From the NCBI RefSeq assembly GCF_030817655.1, contig NZ_JAUSZM010000003.1, forward strand, positions 7,750,001-7,814,000: a DNA stretch of 64,000 nucleotides. Reading direction: 5' to 3'. The stretch comes from Streptomyces sp. V4I2. GTDB taxonomy: Bacteria > Actinomycetota > Actinomycetes > Streptomycetales > Streptomycetaceae. The translations under genes and the position numbers were made by a program. Below the pieces are notes generated by a model, which made no database searches, was not told the origin of the DNA, and was given only the letters and a program-made list of their open reading frames with translations. Positions 25,319-33,548 of the stretch are shown here, in pieces; positions within the stretch are counted from its first letter, which is position 1, and each line of letters begins with the position of its first letter.

Positions 25319-25989
25319 TGGCGCCCCGACCGCCGCTGAAGACCCCGATCCGCGTCCTGCTCGCCGACGACCACACCCTCGTACGGAGAGGCGTGCGTCT
25401 CATCCTCGAGAATGAGCCGGACCTCACTGTCGTGGCCGAGGCCGGCGACGGGGCGGAGGCGGTCGAACTGGCACGCGCGCGTGACGTCGATCTGGCGGTC
25501 CTCGATGTCGCGATGCCCCGGATGACCGGCCTCCAGGCGGCCCGCGAACTCTCCCGCCGCCTGCCGGACCTGCGCATCCTCATCCTCACGATGTACGACA
25601 ACGAGCAGTACTTCTTCGAGGCCCTCAAGGCAGGCGCCGGAGGCTACGTCCTGAAGTCCGTCGCCGACCGCGACCTCGTCGAGGCGTGCCGAGCGGCCGT
25701 ACGGGACGAGCCGTTCATCTACCCGGGCGCGGAACGGGCCCTCGTCCGCTCCTACCTCGACCGCCTCCATCGGGGCGACGGCCTGCCCGAGCGGGCCATC
25801 ACCGAGCGCGAGGAGGAGATCCTCAAGCTCGTCGCCGAGGGCCACACCTCGAAGGAGATCGGCGAACTCCTCTTCATCAGCGCCAAGACGGTCGAACGCC
25901 ACCGCGCGAACCTGCTCCAGAAGCTCGGCATGCGCGACCGCCTGGAACTGACCCGGTACGCGATCCGGGCGGGCCTGATCGATCCGTGA
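25318..25989 (+). CDS. NarL/FixJ-family response regulator
   Basis: A 223-residue regulator whose ATG overlaps the kinase stop. The receiver has ADDHTLVRRGV, the phospho-acceptor Asp in LAVLDVAMPRMTGLQ near residue 62 and the Lys in GYVLKSVADRDL. The C-terminal LuxR-type HTH (LTEREEEILKLVAEGHTSKE-like sequence, then ISAKTVERHRANLLQKLGM) occupies residues ~155-215. It is partner of the upstream kinase; targets are not visible here. Confidence 0.93.
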   Translation: MAPRPPLKTPIRVLLADDHTLVRRGVRLILENEPDLTVVAEAGDGAEAVELARARDVDLAVLDVAMPRMTGLQAARELSRRLPDLRILILTMYDNEQYFFEALKAGAGGYVLKSVADRDLVEACRAAVRDEPFIYPGAERALVRSYLDRLHRGDGLPERAITEREEEILKLVAEGHTSKEIGELLFISAKTVERHRANLLQKLGMRDRLELTRYAIRAGLIDP

Positions 25990-26070
25990 GCCCCGCGGGC
26001 CCGGCTTCTGACCTGCTGTGATCCGGCGGGCTGGGGCCGGAGAGAGGGGGCGGCGCTTCACGGCCGCACC

Positions 26071-26447
26071 TCCTGGAGACCCACGACTGCCACCGCACCG
26101 GCGCCGACGCGATCCGGCCGCCGCCGCCGCGTCGGCCCCCTCTGGGAAGTCATGCACACCTGGCTCGGCGGCGAACAGCCCTCGTCGACCTACGTCGCGC
26201 TCTCCTCGTTCCTCGGTTACGTCCAGGTCAAGGACATCGCATCCGCCGACGACACGACCCCGCTGCCGCTGGGCTCGGGCGTCCTCCCCCTCACGGAGTG
26301 CGTGGACCTTGCTCTCCCGCGAGGGCTGGGACGGCTGGCTGTGCTGGGAGTACGAGAAGCGGTGGTACGAGCAGGCCCCGCCGATCGAGGGGGTTGCTGG
26401 GTGCGGGCCGGGAGCACCTGGGAAGGTTGCTGAACGAGTCCGCGTAG
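26071..26447 (+). pseudogene. Remnant of a sugar-phosphate isomerase/epimerase gene (three frameshifts)
   Basis: Pieces of the C-terminal part of a xylose-isomerase-like TIM-barrel protein appear in order but in different frames: LETHDCHRTGADAIR at ~26073, GPLWEVMHTWLGGEQPSSTY with YVQVKDIASADDTTPLPLG from ~26139, REGWDGWLCWEYEKRWYEQA from ~26318, and LLGAGREHLGRLLNESA ending at 26447. At least three frame changes separate them and the N-terminal half is missing. The gene is dead. It marks the left edge of the accessory patch before miaB. Confidence 0.8.
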
Positions 26448-26479
26448 GGCACTCACACACTCGTCAGCCCCTCAAGGCA

Positions 26480-27754
26480 TCACACGAGGAGTGGACCACC
26501 GCACCGTTCGGCGCCTTCCTTCACGGCGATCAAATTGGCCTGCACATAGGAGATGTGGTTCCTGGAGTGCCAGTCGGTCGGGTAGTAGGTGACCAACCGT
26601 GAACGGTGGAACCGGGCCCGGATCTCGGGTACGAAAGCGCGATACTGGTTGTCGGTGTAGTACCAGAACGAGTTCTCGTTGTAGTAGGCGACATGCGTCG
26701 GGTCCTGGTACGCGCCCCGGCCGTCCGAGCTGGGAGTCTGGGTGAGGAGCATGCCGCCCGGTGCCAGCAGGCGGTACAGCTCGTTGATCAGTGGAATCTT
26801 TGCGGGCACGTGCTCCAGGAAGTCCACTGCCCGGAGCAGGCCGACCGAGTCGTCAGGGAGGTCCAGTGGCTCGGGCAGCCTCGCGACGATGTCGACGCCG
26901 TCTCGTGGGTACTGGTCCACGCCCAGGTAGCCGGGTGGCTTGCGGTGTGCGGCGCCGAGGTCCAGCGCGAGCAGTCCGCGTCGTTTGGTCCAGGCGAGGG
27001 CGTTGGCCTCAATGTATTTGTCGTACAGGGCTACCGTCTCGCGCTGGATGTGCGCGTTGATCTCGGTGTCGCGCTGGGTGTTGTGGGGGTGCATCCGCTG
27101 CAGATACAGGCACCTGGGGATCCGGTGGAAGTCACCCGCCTGGAAGAGACGGCACATCAGGTCCTGGTCGTCCAGCACGGTGCGCGTGGCGTCATACCCG
27201 CCGACCTGCTCGTAGGTGTCCTTGCGGAACGCCCGCACGTGATTGGGGGCGTACCAGATGTACGACACGTTGTGCGGCGTCGGCGCCATGGAGACGGCCT
27301 GCAAGAGCTGGCGGCCGTCGACATCGACCTCCTCGTACTGCCAGCCGTGCGCCTCGTTGAACCGCGTGTCGTCCCGGCTTCCGTCCTCGGTGATCTGAGC
27401 GGTGTGGCTGTAGACGAAGACGACGTCGGGTCGCTCGTCGAAGGCGTTCGCCAGTTCTGCCAGGCAGTCCTTCGCCAGCAGGTCGTCGTGGTCGAGCTCG
27501 ACGAGGATCTCTCCGCGTGCCAGTTCGCAGGCGCGGCGCTTGGCCGCTCCCACCCCTTGGATGTGGTCCGCCACCTCTACCCGGACACGGTCGTCGGGCT
27601 GTTCGGGCCGCCATCGCGTGCCGTTGTTGAGGAGCACGATCCACTCCCAGTCGGAGCGGGTCTGCGCCTGCAGCGTGGTGAGGCATTCGTCCAGGAAACG
27701 CGATCGGTGGCTGGGAGTGAAGACAGAGAATTTCGGGGTTGGGGAAGACGTCAT
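26480..27754 (-). CDS. Glycosyltransferase family 2-methyltransferase fusion protein
   Basis: A 424-residue protein. Residues 1-~220 are a GT-A family 2 domain: FSVFTPSHRSRFLDECLTTL, the DxD-like centre ILVELDHDDLLAKDCLAELA near residue 90, and later VLDDQDLMCRLFQAGDFHR. Residues ~260-400 form a methyltransferase-like domain with LLALDLGAAHRKPPGYLGVD, RAVDFLEHVPAKIPLINELY and LLAPGGMLLTQTPS. Codon use is less G/C-biased than in neighbours. Its start overlaps the TPR gene stop by four bases. It is probably a glycan-modifying enzyme; the acceptor may be the nearby collagen-like protein, but that is inference. Confidence 0.85.
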   Translation of the reverse strand: MTSSPTPKFSVFTPSHRSRFLDECLTTLQAQTRSDWEWIVLLNNGTRWRPEQPDDRVRVEVADHIQGVGAAKRRACELARGEILVELDHDDLLAKDCLAELANAFDERPDVVFVYSHTAQITEDGSRDDTRFNEAHGWQYEEVDVDGRQLLQAVSMAPTPHNVSYIWYAPNHVRAFRKDTYEQVGGYDATRTVLDDQDLMCRLFQAGDFHRIPRCLYLQRMHPHNTQRDTEINAHIQRETVALYDKYIEANALAWTKRRGLLALDLGAAHRKPPGYLGVDQYPRDGVDIVARLPEPLDLPDDSVGLLRAVDFLEHVPAKIPLINELYRLLAPGGMLLTQTPSSDGRGAYQDPTHVAYYNENSFWYYTDNQYRAFVPEIRARFHRSRLVTYYPTDWHSRNHISYVQANLIAVKEGAERCGGPLLV

Positions 27755-28389
27755 CTGCTGGTACCTGCCTGAGTGCCTGTCGGTGCTGCGGTCGTGGAAT
27801 CGCGGAACTGTTCCGGGACGAACGGTTGGAGTGACGGGTCGGCGCGGACGGCGAAGCCGAAGGCGTCCTCGGCCTCGCCGTCACGGCCCTTCTTCGCCAG
27901 CGCCTGTCCAAGGTGCAGATAGGCCGTGGCAGCTCGTGAGTCGGCGTCCACGATGCGCTTCAGGAGAGCGATCGCCTGGTCGGGGTCGCTCGACTCGAGC
28001 AGGATCGCCTTGTTGTACAGGGCCGATTCGAAATCCGGATCGATCTTCAGGGCGTTGTCGTAAGCCGCGCGCGCGTCAGCCGTCCTGTGATCGTCCTGGG
28101 CGATGACACCGAGGTTGTACCAGGCGAGTTTGTTGGCGGGATCCAGGTCCAGGGCTCGTCTGAAGCTACTCGTCGCCCCTGAAATGTCCTTGTCCTCGCC
28201 CTGCCTGATGCCTGCTTGGAGCAGTTCCTCCGTCTTCGGGACGAGCTTGGCCGCCGGTCCTGTGGGCTTGGTTCCAGCCGTAGGCGGGGTCTTGAAGTCC
28301 GCTGTGGGAAGTTGCGCCCACCCGGTCACCACCTGGGCGACCACGACTGTGGCGACGATTGCGGTCCATAGTCCCATCCGCTTTTTCAC
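27751..28389 (-). CDS. Membrane-anchored tetratricopeptide-repeat protein
   Basis: A 212-residue protein from a GTG at 28389, with GAGG eight bases upstream. One hydrophobic helix near the N-terminus (GLWTAIVATVVVAQVVTGW) is followed by a Pro/Thr-rich linker and three to four TPR units: SSFRRALDLDPANKLAWYNL, AAYDNALKIDPDFESALYNK and AATAYLHLGQALAKKGRDGE. No catalytic domain is seen. Four-base overlap with the downstream glycosyltransferase makes them one operon. TPR membrane proteins often scaffold glycosylation or export complexes. Confidence 0.85.
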   Translation of the reverse strand: MKKRMGLWTAIVATVVVAQVVTGWAQLPTADFKTPPTAGTKPTGPAAKLVPKTEELLQAGIRQGEDKDISGATSSFRRALDLDPANKLAWYNLGVIAQDDHRTADARAAYDNALKIDPDFESALYNKAILLESSDPDQAIALLKRIVDADSRAATAYLHLGQALAKKGRDGEAEDAFGFAVRADPSLQPFVPEQFRDSTTAAPTGTQAGTSR

Positions 28390-28453
28390 GGGTTCTACCT
28401 CATCGATCCGGCAACGCGACTGAGTCGGCCGAAAAGGACAAGCGCGGGTATAT

Positions 28454-28476
28454 GTGTCGTCCCCCAGGGACGACAC
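28454..28476 (-). terminator. Stem-loop between the collagen-like gene and the TPR gene
   Basis: The perfect 9-bp arms gtgtcgtcc and ggacgacac enclose a 5-nt loop, 57 bases after the collagen-like stop codon. It should separate that transcript from the TPR-glycosyltransferase operon. Confidence 0.6.
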
Positions 28477-28533
28477 TCCGTGTACCCACCCGTGAACGCC
28501 CGTCGGCCCAGCGAGGCTCGCGATCTCGGGGGC

Positions 28534-29539
28534 TCACGGCGCGCATACCGCGTAGACGGTGACTGTGCGCGGGTCGTCGGAGACGGCCTGCCAGCCAGTC
28601 GCCGGAGAGCCGCCGACAGGACGGCTGATGAGCATCTCGTTGGTGAGGGAAGCCGCGGCCTGGAAACCGCCACCGATGGCGAAACTGCCGGCGGGGCACA
28701 AGGCCGTGGCGCTGCCTGTGCCGCTGGTAGCCGTGACAACCGTGCTCTGCGACCCGGGGCTTGCGCCTTGGAAGCCCTGGGTGCCTTGGGGGCCGGTGTC
28801 GCCCTGGAAGCCTTGGGTGCCTTGGAAGCCTTGGGTGCCGGTGGTGCCCTGGGTGCCCTGGAAGCCTTGGAAGCCCTGGGTGCCCTGAGCGCCGGTGTCG
28901 CCCTGGTTCCCTTGCGCGCCCGTGTTGCCCTGGAAGCCCTGGGTGCCTTGGGTGCCGGTGTCGCCCTGGGTGCCTTGGAAGCCCTGGGTGCCCTGAGCGC
29001 CGGTGTCGCCTTGGAACCCCTGCGCGCCCTGAGCACCGGTGTCGCCCTGGTTCCCTTGCGCACCCGTGTTGCCCTGGAACCCCTGGGTGCCCTGGAAGCC
29101 CTGGGTGCCTTGGGTGCCGGTGTCGCCCTGGGTGCCTTGCGGGCCGGTGTCGCCCTGGGTGCCGGTGTCGCCTTGGAACCCCTGCGCGCCCTGAGCACCG
29201 GTGTCGCCCTGGTTCCCTTGCGCACCCGTGTTGCCCTGGAAACCCTGACTGCCCTGAGCACCCGTCTCGCCCCTGAGGTCCTTGCGCGCCGGTGTCGCCT
29301 TGAGGTCCTTGCGCACCCTGCGGACCTTGAGGCTCACAGGGGCGGAGATCGGAATCGACGCTCAGGGCGCCATTCGGGCCTGGCACCGTGGTGTGAGGGC
29401 AATCGGCGCCGGGCCTCTCGCTCGCGGCGGCCAGAGGGGTCGTCGACGAGGCGCAGTTGACGACCAGGCCAATAGCTCCCGCCGCCGAAAACATAGCGGC
29501 GGCCTGGACCCAGGACCTACGACGTGACTGACGCTTCAT
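28534..29539 (-). pseudogene. Collagen-like (Gly-X-Y) secreted protein with a single-base frameshift
   Basis: A strong AGGAGG site eight bases before the ATG at 29539 starts MKRQSRRRSWVQAAAMFSAA, a signal peptide, then a short Cys-containing region and GPQGAQGPQGDTGAQGPQG. At the four-base C run 29270-29273 (GGGG in the mRNA) the frame shifts. In the next frame the repeat continues as GETGAQGSQGFQGNTGAQG for ~150 residues of Gly-X-Y rich in Gln, Thr and Asp, then a ~75-residue C-terminal domain with ALCPAGSFAIGGGFQ and TVYAVCAP. Removing one G restores a ~335-residue protein. It may be a true mutation, slippage-controlled expression or a sequence error. Confidence 0.8.
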
Positions 29540-29802
29540 CGCTGAAACCTCCTGCAGAGCCGGAAGCCAATGCGCGCGAACACGCACCGAATGCATTGGG
29601 CGCAGTGGTTGAGCGCGCGCTGACATTGGAGAGCCACACGGCGGCGGGGGCGTATCCAAATGCAGTTATGCCGTCTTCAGCCTGCGCCATCCCGAAATTT
29701 CGCCGGGGTTCATTCTGTTGGCGTACGGGTTGTCCGGGCGGTGACAGCTGGGCAGGATACGAGGCGTGGAAGGGGCCGGCGGCGACGTCGCGGCGAAGGC
29801 CA

Positions 29803-29940
29803 CTACCGGTCCGGCGAATTGCTGTACGCCAGGCACACGTCCTGTGAGGGCAGCAGCCCCGTCTCCGCCATCTCCGCCAGGGATGGTGCTGCCGCGTCCT
29901 TGTCGGAAACCAGCGGTACGTCGGCCGGCCACTCGATGGG
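29803..29940 (-). pseudogene. 3' fragment of an unidentified gene
   Basis: A minus-strand frame with Streptomyces-like third positions encodes IEWPADVPLVSDKDAAAPSL followed by AEMAETGLLPSQDVCLAYSN and stops at 29803. The upstream coding signal is lost where the plus-strand transposase fragment begins (about 29936). I do not recognise the family. It looks like the tail of a gene cut by the insertion. The remaining stretch 29540-29802 is relatively AT-rich, upstream of the collagen-like gene, with no supported gene. Confidence 0.4.
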
Positions 29941-30134
29941 TCCTGCCCGGTATCCGGAGGAGTTCAAGCGGGACGCGGTCCAGCCGGTGCTGTCCAGCGG
30001 CCGGTCGATTGGCTCGGTCGCCAAGGAGCTCGGCGTCAACACCGAGTCGCTGCGGCAATGGGTCCGCATGGCCCGGCCTGCGACCGGCGGGGACGGTGAC
30101 GTGGTGACGCCGGCCGAGCGCGAGGAACTGAAGG
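29936..30134 (+). mobile_element. IS3-type transposase OrfA fragment
   Basis: From the ATG at 29936 the frame gives MGPARYPEEFKRDAVQPVLS, then SIGSVAKELGVNTESLRQWV, the helix-turn-helix N-terminus of IS3-family OrfA proteins. Similarity fades at about EREELKDPD near 30134. No OrfB and no terminal inverted repeats are found, so this is an inactive remnant between the accessory patch and miaB. The frame stays open to 30247. Confidence 0.75.
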
Positions 30135-30230
30135 ATCCCGACGGACAGGCCAGTGTTCGGCATGGTCATCACTCTGGAGCCGTGGCGGCGCCGAGACAGG
30201 CCCCGTTCACGACCGCCTACTCTTGCACTC

Positions 30231-31760
30231 ATGACCAGCAGCAGTGACCGGAGCCCGGCAGTGGACGTTCGTTCATCTAAAACGTATGAAATCCGAACCT
30301 ACGGGTGCCAGATGAACGTCCACGATTCCGAGCGATTGTCCGGGCTGCTCGAGGACGCCGGGTACGTGCGCGCGCCCGAGGGGTCGGACGGGGACGCCGA
30401 CGTCGTCGTCTTCAACACCTGCGCGGTGCGCGAGAACGCTGACAACCGGCTGTACGGCAACCTCGGCCGCCTCGCCCCGAGGAAGGCGAGCCGCCCGGGG
30501 ATGCAGATCGCGGTCGGCGGATGTCTCGCGCAGAAGGACCGCGACACCATCGTGAAGAAGGCGCCCTGGGTGGATGTCGTCTTCGGCACGCACAACATCG
30601 GCAAGCTGCCGGTCCTGCTGGAGCGCGCCCGCGTCCAGGAGGAGGCGCAGGTCGAGATCGCCGAGTCGCTCGAGGCCTTCCCCTCCACCCTGCCGACGCG
30701 GCGCGAGAGCGCGTACGCGGCCTGGGTCTCCATCTCCGTCGGCTGCAACAACACCTGCACCTTCTGCATCGTCCCGGCGCTGCGCGGCAAGGAGAAGGAC
30801 CGCAGGACCGGCGACATCCTCGCCGAGATCGAGGCCCTGGTCGCCGAGGGCGTCTCCGAGATCACGCTGCTCGGCCAGAACGTCAACGCGTACGGCTCCG
30901 ACATCGGCGACCGCGAGGCTTTCAGCAAGCTGCTGCGGGCCTGCGGCGCCATCGAGGGCCTGGAGCGCGTCCGCTTCACCTCGCCGCACCCGCGCGACTT
31001 CACCGACGACGTGATCGCGGCCATGGCCGAGACGCCGAACGTGATGCCGCAGCTGCACATGCCCCTGCAGTCCGGTTCGGACACGGTCCTGAAGGCGATG
31101 CGCCGCTCCTACCGCCAGGAGCGCTACCTCGGGATCATCGAGAAGGTCCGCGCCGCCATCCCGCACGCGGCGATCACCACCGACATCATCGTGGGCTTCC
31201 CCGGCGAGACCGAGGAGGACTTCGAGGAGACCCTGCACGTCGTCCGCGAGGCCCGGTTCGCGCAAGCGTTCACGTTCCAGTACTCCAAGCGCCCCGGCAC
31301 CCCGGCCGCGACCATGGAGAACCAGATCCCGAAGCAGGTCGTCCAGGCGCGCTACGAGCGTCTTGTCGCCCTCCAGGAGGAGATCTCCTGGGAGGAGAAC
31401 AAGAAGCAGGTCGGCCGCACGCTCGACCTCATGGTCGCCGAGGGAGAAGGCCGCAAGGACGGCGCCACCCACCGCCTCTCCGGCCGCGCACCCGACAACC
31501 GCCTGGTCCACTTCACCAAGCCGGAGCAGGAGGTGCGCCCCGGCGACGTGGTGACCGTCGAGATCACGTACGCCGCCCCGCACCACCTCCTCGCCGAGGG
31601 CCCCACCCTCGCCGTGCGCCCCACGCGCGCGGGCGACGCCTGGGAGAAGCGCAACGCCGAGAAGGCCGCCAAGCCGGTCGGCGTCATGCTCGGCCTCCCG
31701 AAGATCGGCGCCCCCGAGCCGCTCCCGGCCGCGACGGGCAGCGGCTGCGGCTGCGACTGA
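30231..31760 (+). CDS. miaB: tRNA-2-methylthio-N6-dimethylallyladenosine synthase MiaB
   Basis: A 509-residue radical-SAM methylthiotransferase. The N-terminal UPF0004 domain carries its three cluster cysteines (TYGCQMN near residue 25, NTCAVREN, GGCLAQ). The radical-SAM motif CNNTCTFC is near residue 171. A C-terminal TRAM domain is followed by a short GSGCGCD tail. MiaB adds the 2-methylthio group to i6A37 made by MiaA, encoded ~1.8 kb downstream. The ATG at 30231 lies just upstream of the conserved KTYEIRTYGC; the frame extends further only through the IS debris. Confidence 0.97.
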   Translation: MTSSSDRSPAVDVRSSKTYEIRTYGCQMNVHDSERLSGLLEDAGYVRAPEGSDGDADVVVFNTCAVRENADNRLYGNLGRLAPRKASRPGMQIAVGGCLAQKDRDTIVKKAPWVDVVFGTHNIGKLPVLLERARVQEEAQVEIAESLEAFPSTLPTRRESAYAAWVSISVGCNNTCTFCIVPALRGKEKDRRTGDILAEIEALVAEGVSEITLLGQNVNAYGSDIGDREAFSKLLRACGAIEGLERVRFTSPHPRDFTDDVIAAMAETPNVMPQLHMPLQSGSDTVLKAMRRSYRQERYLGIIEKVRAAIPHAAITTDIIVGFPGETEEDFEETLHVVREARFAQAFTFQYSKRPGTPAATMENQIPKQVVQARYERLVALQEEISWEENKKQVGRTLDLMVAEGEGRKDGATHRLSGRAPDNRLVHFTKPEQEVRPGDVVTVEITYAAPHHLLAEGPTLAVRPTRAGDAWEKRNAEKAAKPVGVMLGLPKIGAPEPLPAATGSGCGCD

Positions 31761-31871
31761 CGCCGCGCGCGTCGCACAGTCGACAGTCGACAGTCGACGG
31801 ACGAGGGACGTACGGCCGTTCCGCTCCCGTCGGCTGCCGTCCCGCCGCCCCTCGGCGTTACCCTGCCGATC

Positions 31872-32585
31872 ATGCTTGTCGCCGCCGCAGTCTGTCCCTG
31901 TCCGCCGCTGCTTGTGCCCGAGGTCGCCGCGGGGGCCGCACCCGAACTGAACGCCGCGCGTGCCGCGTGTTCGGACGCGCTGAGTGTTCTCGCCGCCGCC
32001 CGGCCCGACCGGCTCGTCGTCGTCGGGCCGGCCGAGCGGAGCGGGCGTGGGACGCACCCGGAGGGCACGCGGGGCTCGTTCCAAGGGTTCGGCGTCGACA
32101 TCGACGTACGCCTGGGCGCCGACCGGGGCACGGCGGCCGGGCGCCTGCTCCCGCCCTCGCTCGTGGTGGCCGCGTGGCTGCTGGAACGGGCCGGATGGGC
32201 GGATGCCCCGATCGAGGGACTCGGCGTGGGGGAACCTCTCGAGGCCGAGCGGTGTATTGAAGTGGGAGGGGAGATCGCCGCCGGGGCCGAGCGGGTGGCG
32301 CTGCTGGTGATGGGCGACGCCAGCGCGTGCCGCACACTCAAGGCGCCGGGCTATCTCGACGAGCGGGCGGCACCGTTCGACGCGGAGGTCGCGCGTGCGC
32401 TGGGTGCGGCGGACGTGGCGGCCCTCAAGGCGCTGGACGCGGACCTGGCCCACGAGCTGAAGGCATCCGGCCGGGCCCCCTGGCAGGTGCTGGCCGGTGC
32501 CGCCGAGGGCACGGACCTCGGCGGCACACTCCTGTACGAGGACGCGCCGTACGGGGTGGGGTACGTGGTCGCGGCCTGGTCGTAA
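31872..32585 (+). CDS. Class III extradiol dioxygenase-like (LigB fold) protein
   Basis: A 237-residue protein (MLVAAAVCPCPPLLVPEVAA ...). The N-terminal VCPCPPLLVPEV and RPDRLVVVGPAE segments and the later RVALLVMGDASACRTLKAPG match the LigB-like family found in the miaB-miaA region of actinobacteria. The usual metal-binding histidines of active extradiol dioxygenases are not obvious, so activity is doubtful. A short direct repeat (gtcgaca three times, about 31782-31800) lies in the leader between miaB and this gene. Confidence 0.8.
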   Translation: MLVAAAVCPCPPLLVPEVAAGAAPELNAARAACSDALSVLAAARPDRLVVVGPAERSGRGTHPEGTRGSFQGFGVDIDVRLGADRGTAAGRLLPPSLVVAAWLLERAGWADAPIEGLGVGEPLEAERCIEVGGEIAAGAERVALLVMGDASACRTLKAPGYLDERAAPFDAEVARALGAADVAALKALDADLAHELKASGRAPWQVLAGAAEGTDLGGTLLYEDAPYGVGYVVAAWS

Positions 32586-32732
32586 CGCCTGGTCAGGACG
32601 GCCAGGCGATCACGCCTGGCCGATATCGGGTCGGCCATGACTGGCCTGGTCGTACACGGACGCGACGAACACGGCGGACGGCCGGGAGCGTGGTGCTCCG
32701 CGGCCGTCCGTCGGTGTGCCGTGCCGTGCCGT

Positions 32733-33017
32733 TCAGGAAGTCGGCGGGGGGCCGGCCGGTGGCGGGGAGGCCGGCGGTGTGTCGGAACCGCCTCCCGTGC
32801 CCGTGCCGTCCTTGTGCGCGAGTCGGTCCATGGCGCCCTTGGCCTTGCCCGTCCCCGACTCGATCTTGTGGCTGTACTTGCCCTTGGTCTTCTCATCGAC
32901 GACCTTCGCGGCCTTGTCGATGCCGTGTTGGATCTTGTCCCCGTGCTGCTGCGCGAGGCCGGAGACCTTGTCCTTGGCCGGGTTGAGTTTGGTCTTCAAG
33001 TTGTCCAGGAGACCCAT
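32733..33017 (-). CDS. Small antitoxin-like protein (Rv0909/MT0933 type)
   Basis: A 94-residue protein: MGLLDNLKTKLNPAKDKVSG, then HGDKIQHGIDKAAKVVDEKT and KGKYSHKIESGTGKAKGAMD, ending in a Gly/Pro-rich tail. This Lys-rich amphipathic helical pattern is the actinobacterial antitoxin family represented by Rv0909 (family knowledge). No cognate toxin gene is adjacent; the neighbour at 33042 is an acidic low-complexity protein. Streptomyces usually carry it as an orphan, so a real toxin-antitoxin role is uncertain. Confidence 0.8.
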   Translation of the reverse strand: MGLLDNLKTKLNPAKDKVSGLAQQHGDKIQHGIDKAAKVVDEKTKGKYSHKIESGTGKAKGAMDRLAHKDGTGTGGGSDTPPASPPPAGPPPTS

Positions 33018-33041
33018 GGTCCACCTTCCCTCGCCGGGCAG

Positions 33042-33365
33042 TTACGTGCGGGCGCCTTCGCCGGCCTCGCTGTCGGCAGCCTCATCGGCGGACTGCTGCT
33101 TGGGGATCTCGACGCCCTCGCCGGAGCCGGAGGTGTCCTCGGCGGCCGGTGTCGCCGTCTCCTCCACCGCGTCCTCGGCCTTGGGCTCGGCCTTCGTCTC
33201 GGACTTCGTTCCGGCCCCGGCCTCGGTCTCAGCCTCGACCGACCCCTTCGCCTCTGTCGCCTCCTGAGCCGCGGACTCGGCCGTCGCTGCTCCGGCCTGC
33301 GCCTCGGCGGTCGACGCCTCCTCCGTGGTCTTCGACCTTCGGAGAAGTCGTGCCAAAACGCCCAT
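33042..33365 (-). CDS. Acidic Ala/Glu/Thr-rich hypothetical protein
   Basis: A 107-residue protein from the ATG at 33365. A short basic N-terminus (MGVLARLLRRSKTTEEAST) leads into a long low-complexity acidic region rich in Ala, Glu, Thr and Ser. No domain is recognised; it is probably disordered and could bind membranes or nucleic acid through the basic start. It is encoded just upstream of, and in the same direction as, the antitoxin-like gene, 24 bases away, so the two are likely cotranscribed. Confidence 0.7.
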   Translation of the reverse strand: MGVLARLLRRSKTTEEASTAEAQAGAATAESAAQEATEAKGSVEAETEAGAGTKSETKAEPKAEDAVEETATPAAEDTSGSGEGVEIPKQQSADEAADSEAGEGART

Positions 33366-33548
33366 ATCCACTCCATACGTTACTCGTGCGGGCGAAATCC
33401 CGCGTCGTCCGGTGCGCCCGTTTGCGCCGCCCGGGTCGCCGCCTCTGTGATCGGGCAGCGGAGAACCTCGCAACTGGCAACGACCCCGCGCGCGTGCCGT
33501 CACGTAACTCGTTCGAGGCGGCGTCCTGAGGTTTGCGAGACTGGGGCG

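Noticed and set aside
28400..29270. Continuation of the first frame of the collagen-like gene past the G run
   Set aside because: It gives Arg/His-rich sequence without Gly-X-Y periodicity, so the true coding frame must change at 29270-29273.
28790..29270. Possible CRISPR-like array from regular short repeats
   Set aside because: The 9- to 27-bp repeats encode Gly-X-Y units and have no unique spacers.
28480..29460. Plus-strand frame rich in Ala, Leu and Gly
   Set aside because: Antisense of the Gly-X-Y repeats, not a separate protein.
32733..33365. Toxin-antitoxin pair
   Set aside because: The partner of the antitoxin-like protein is an acidic low-complexity protein with no toxin fold, so I did not call a TA module.
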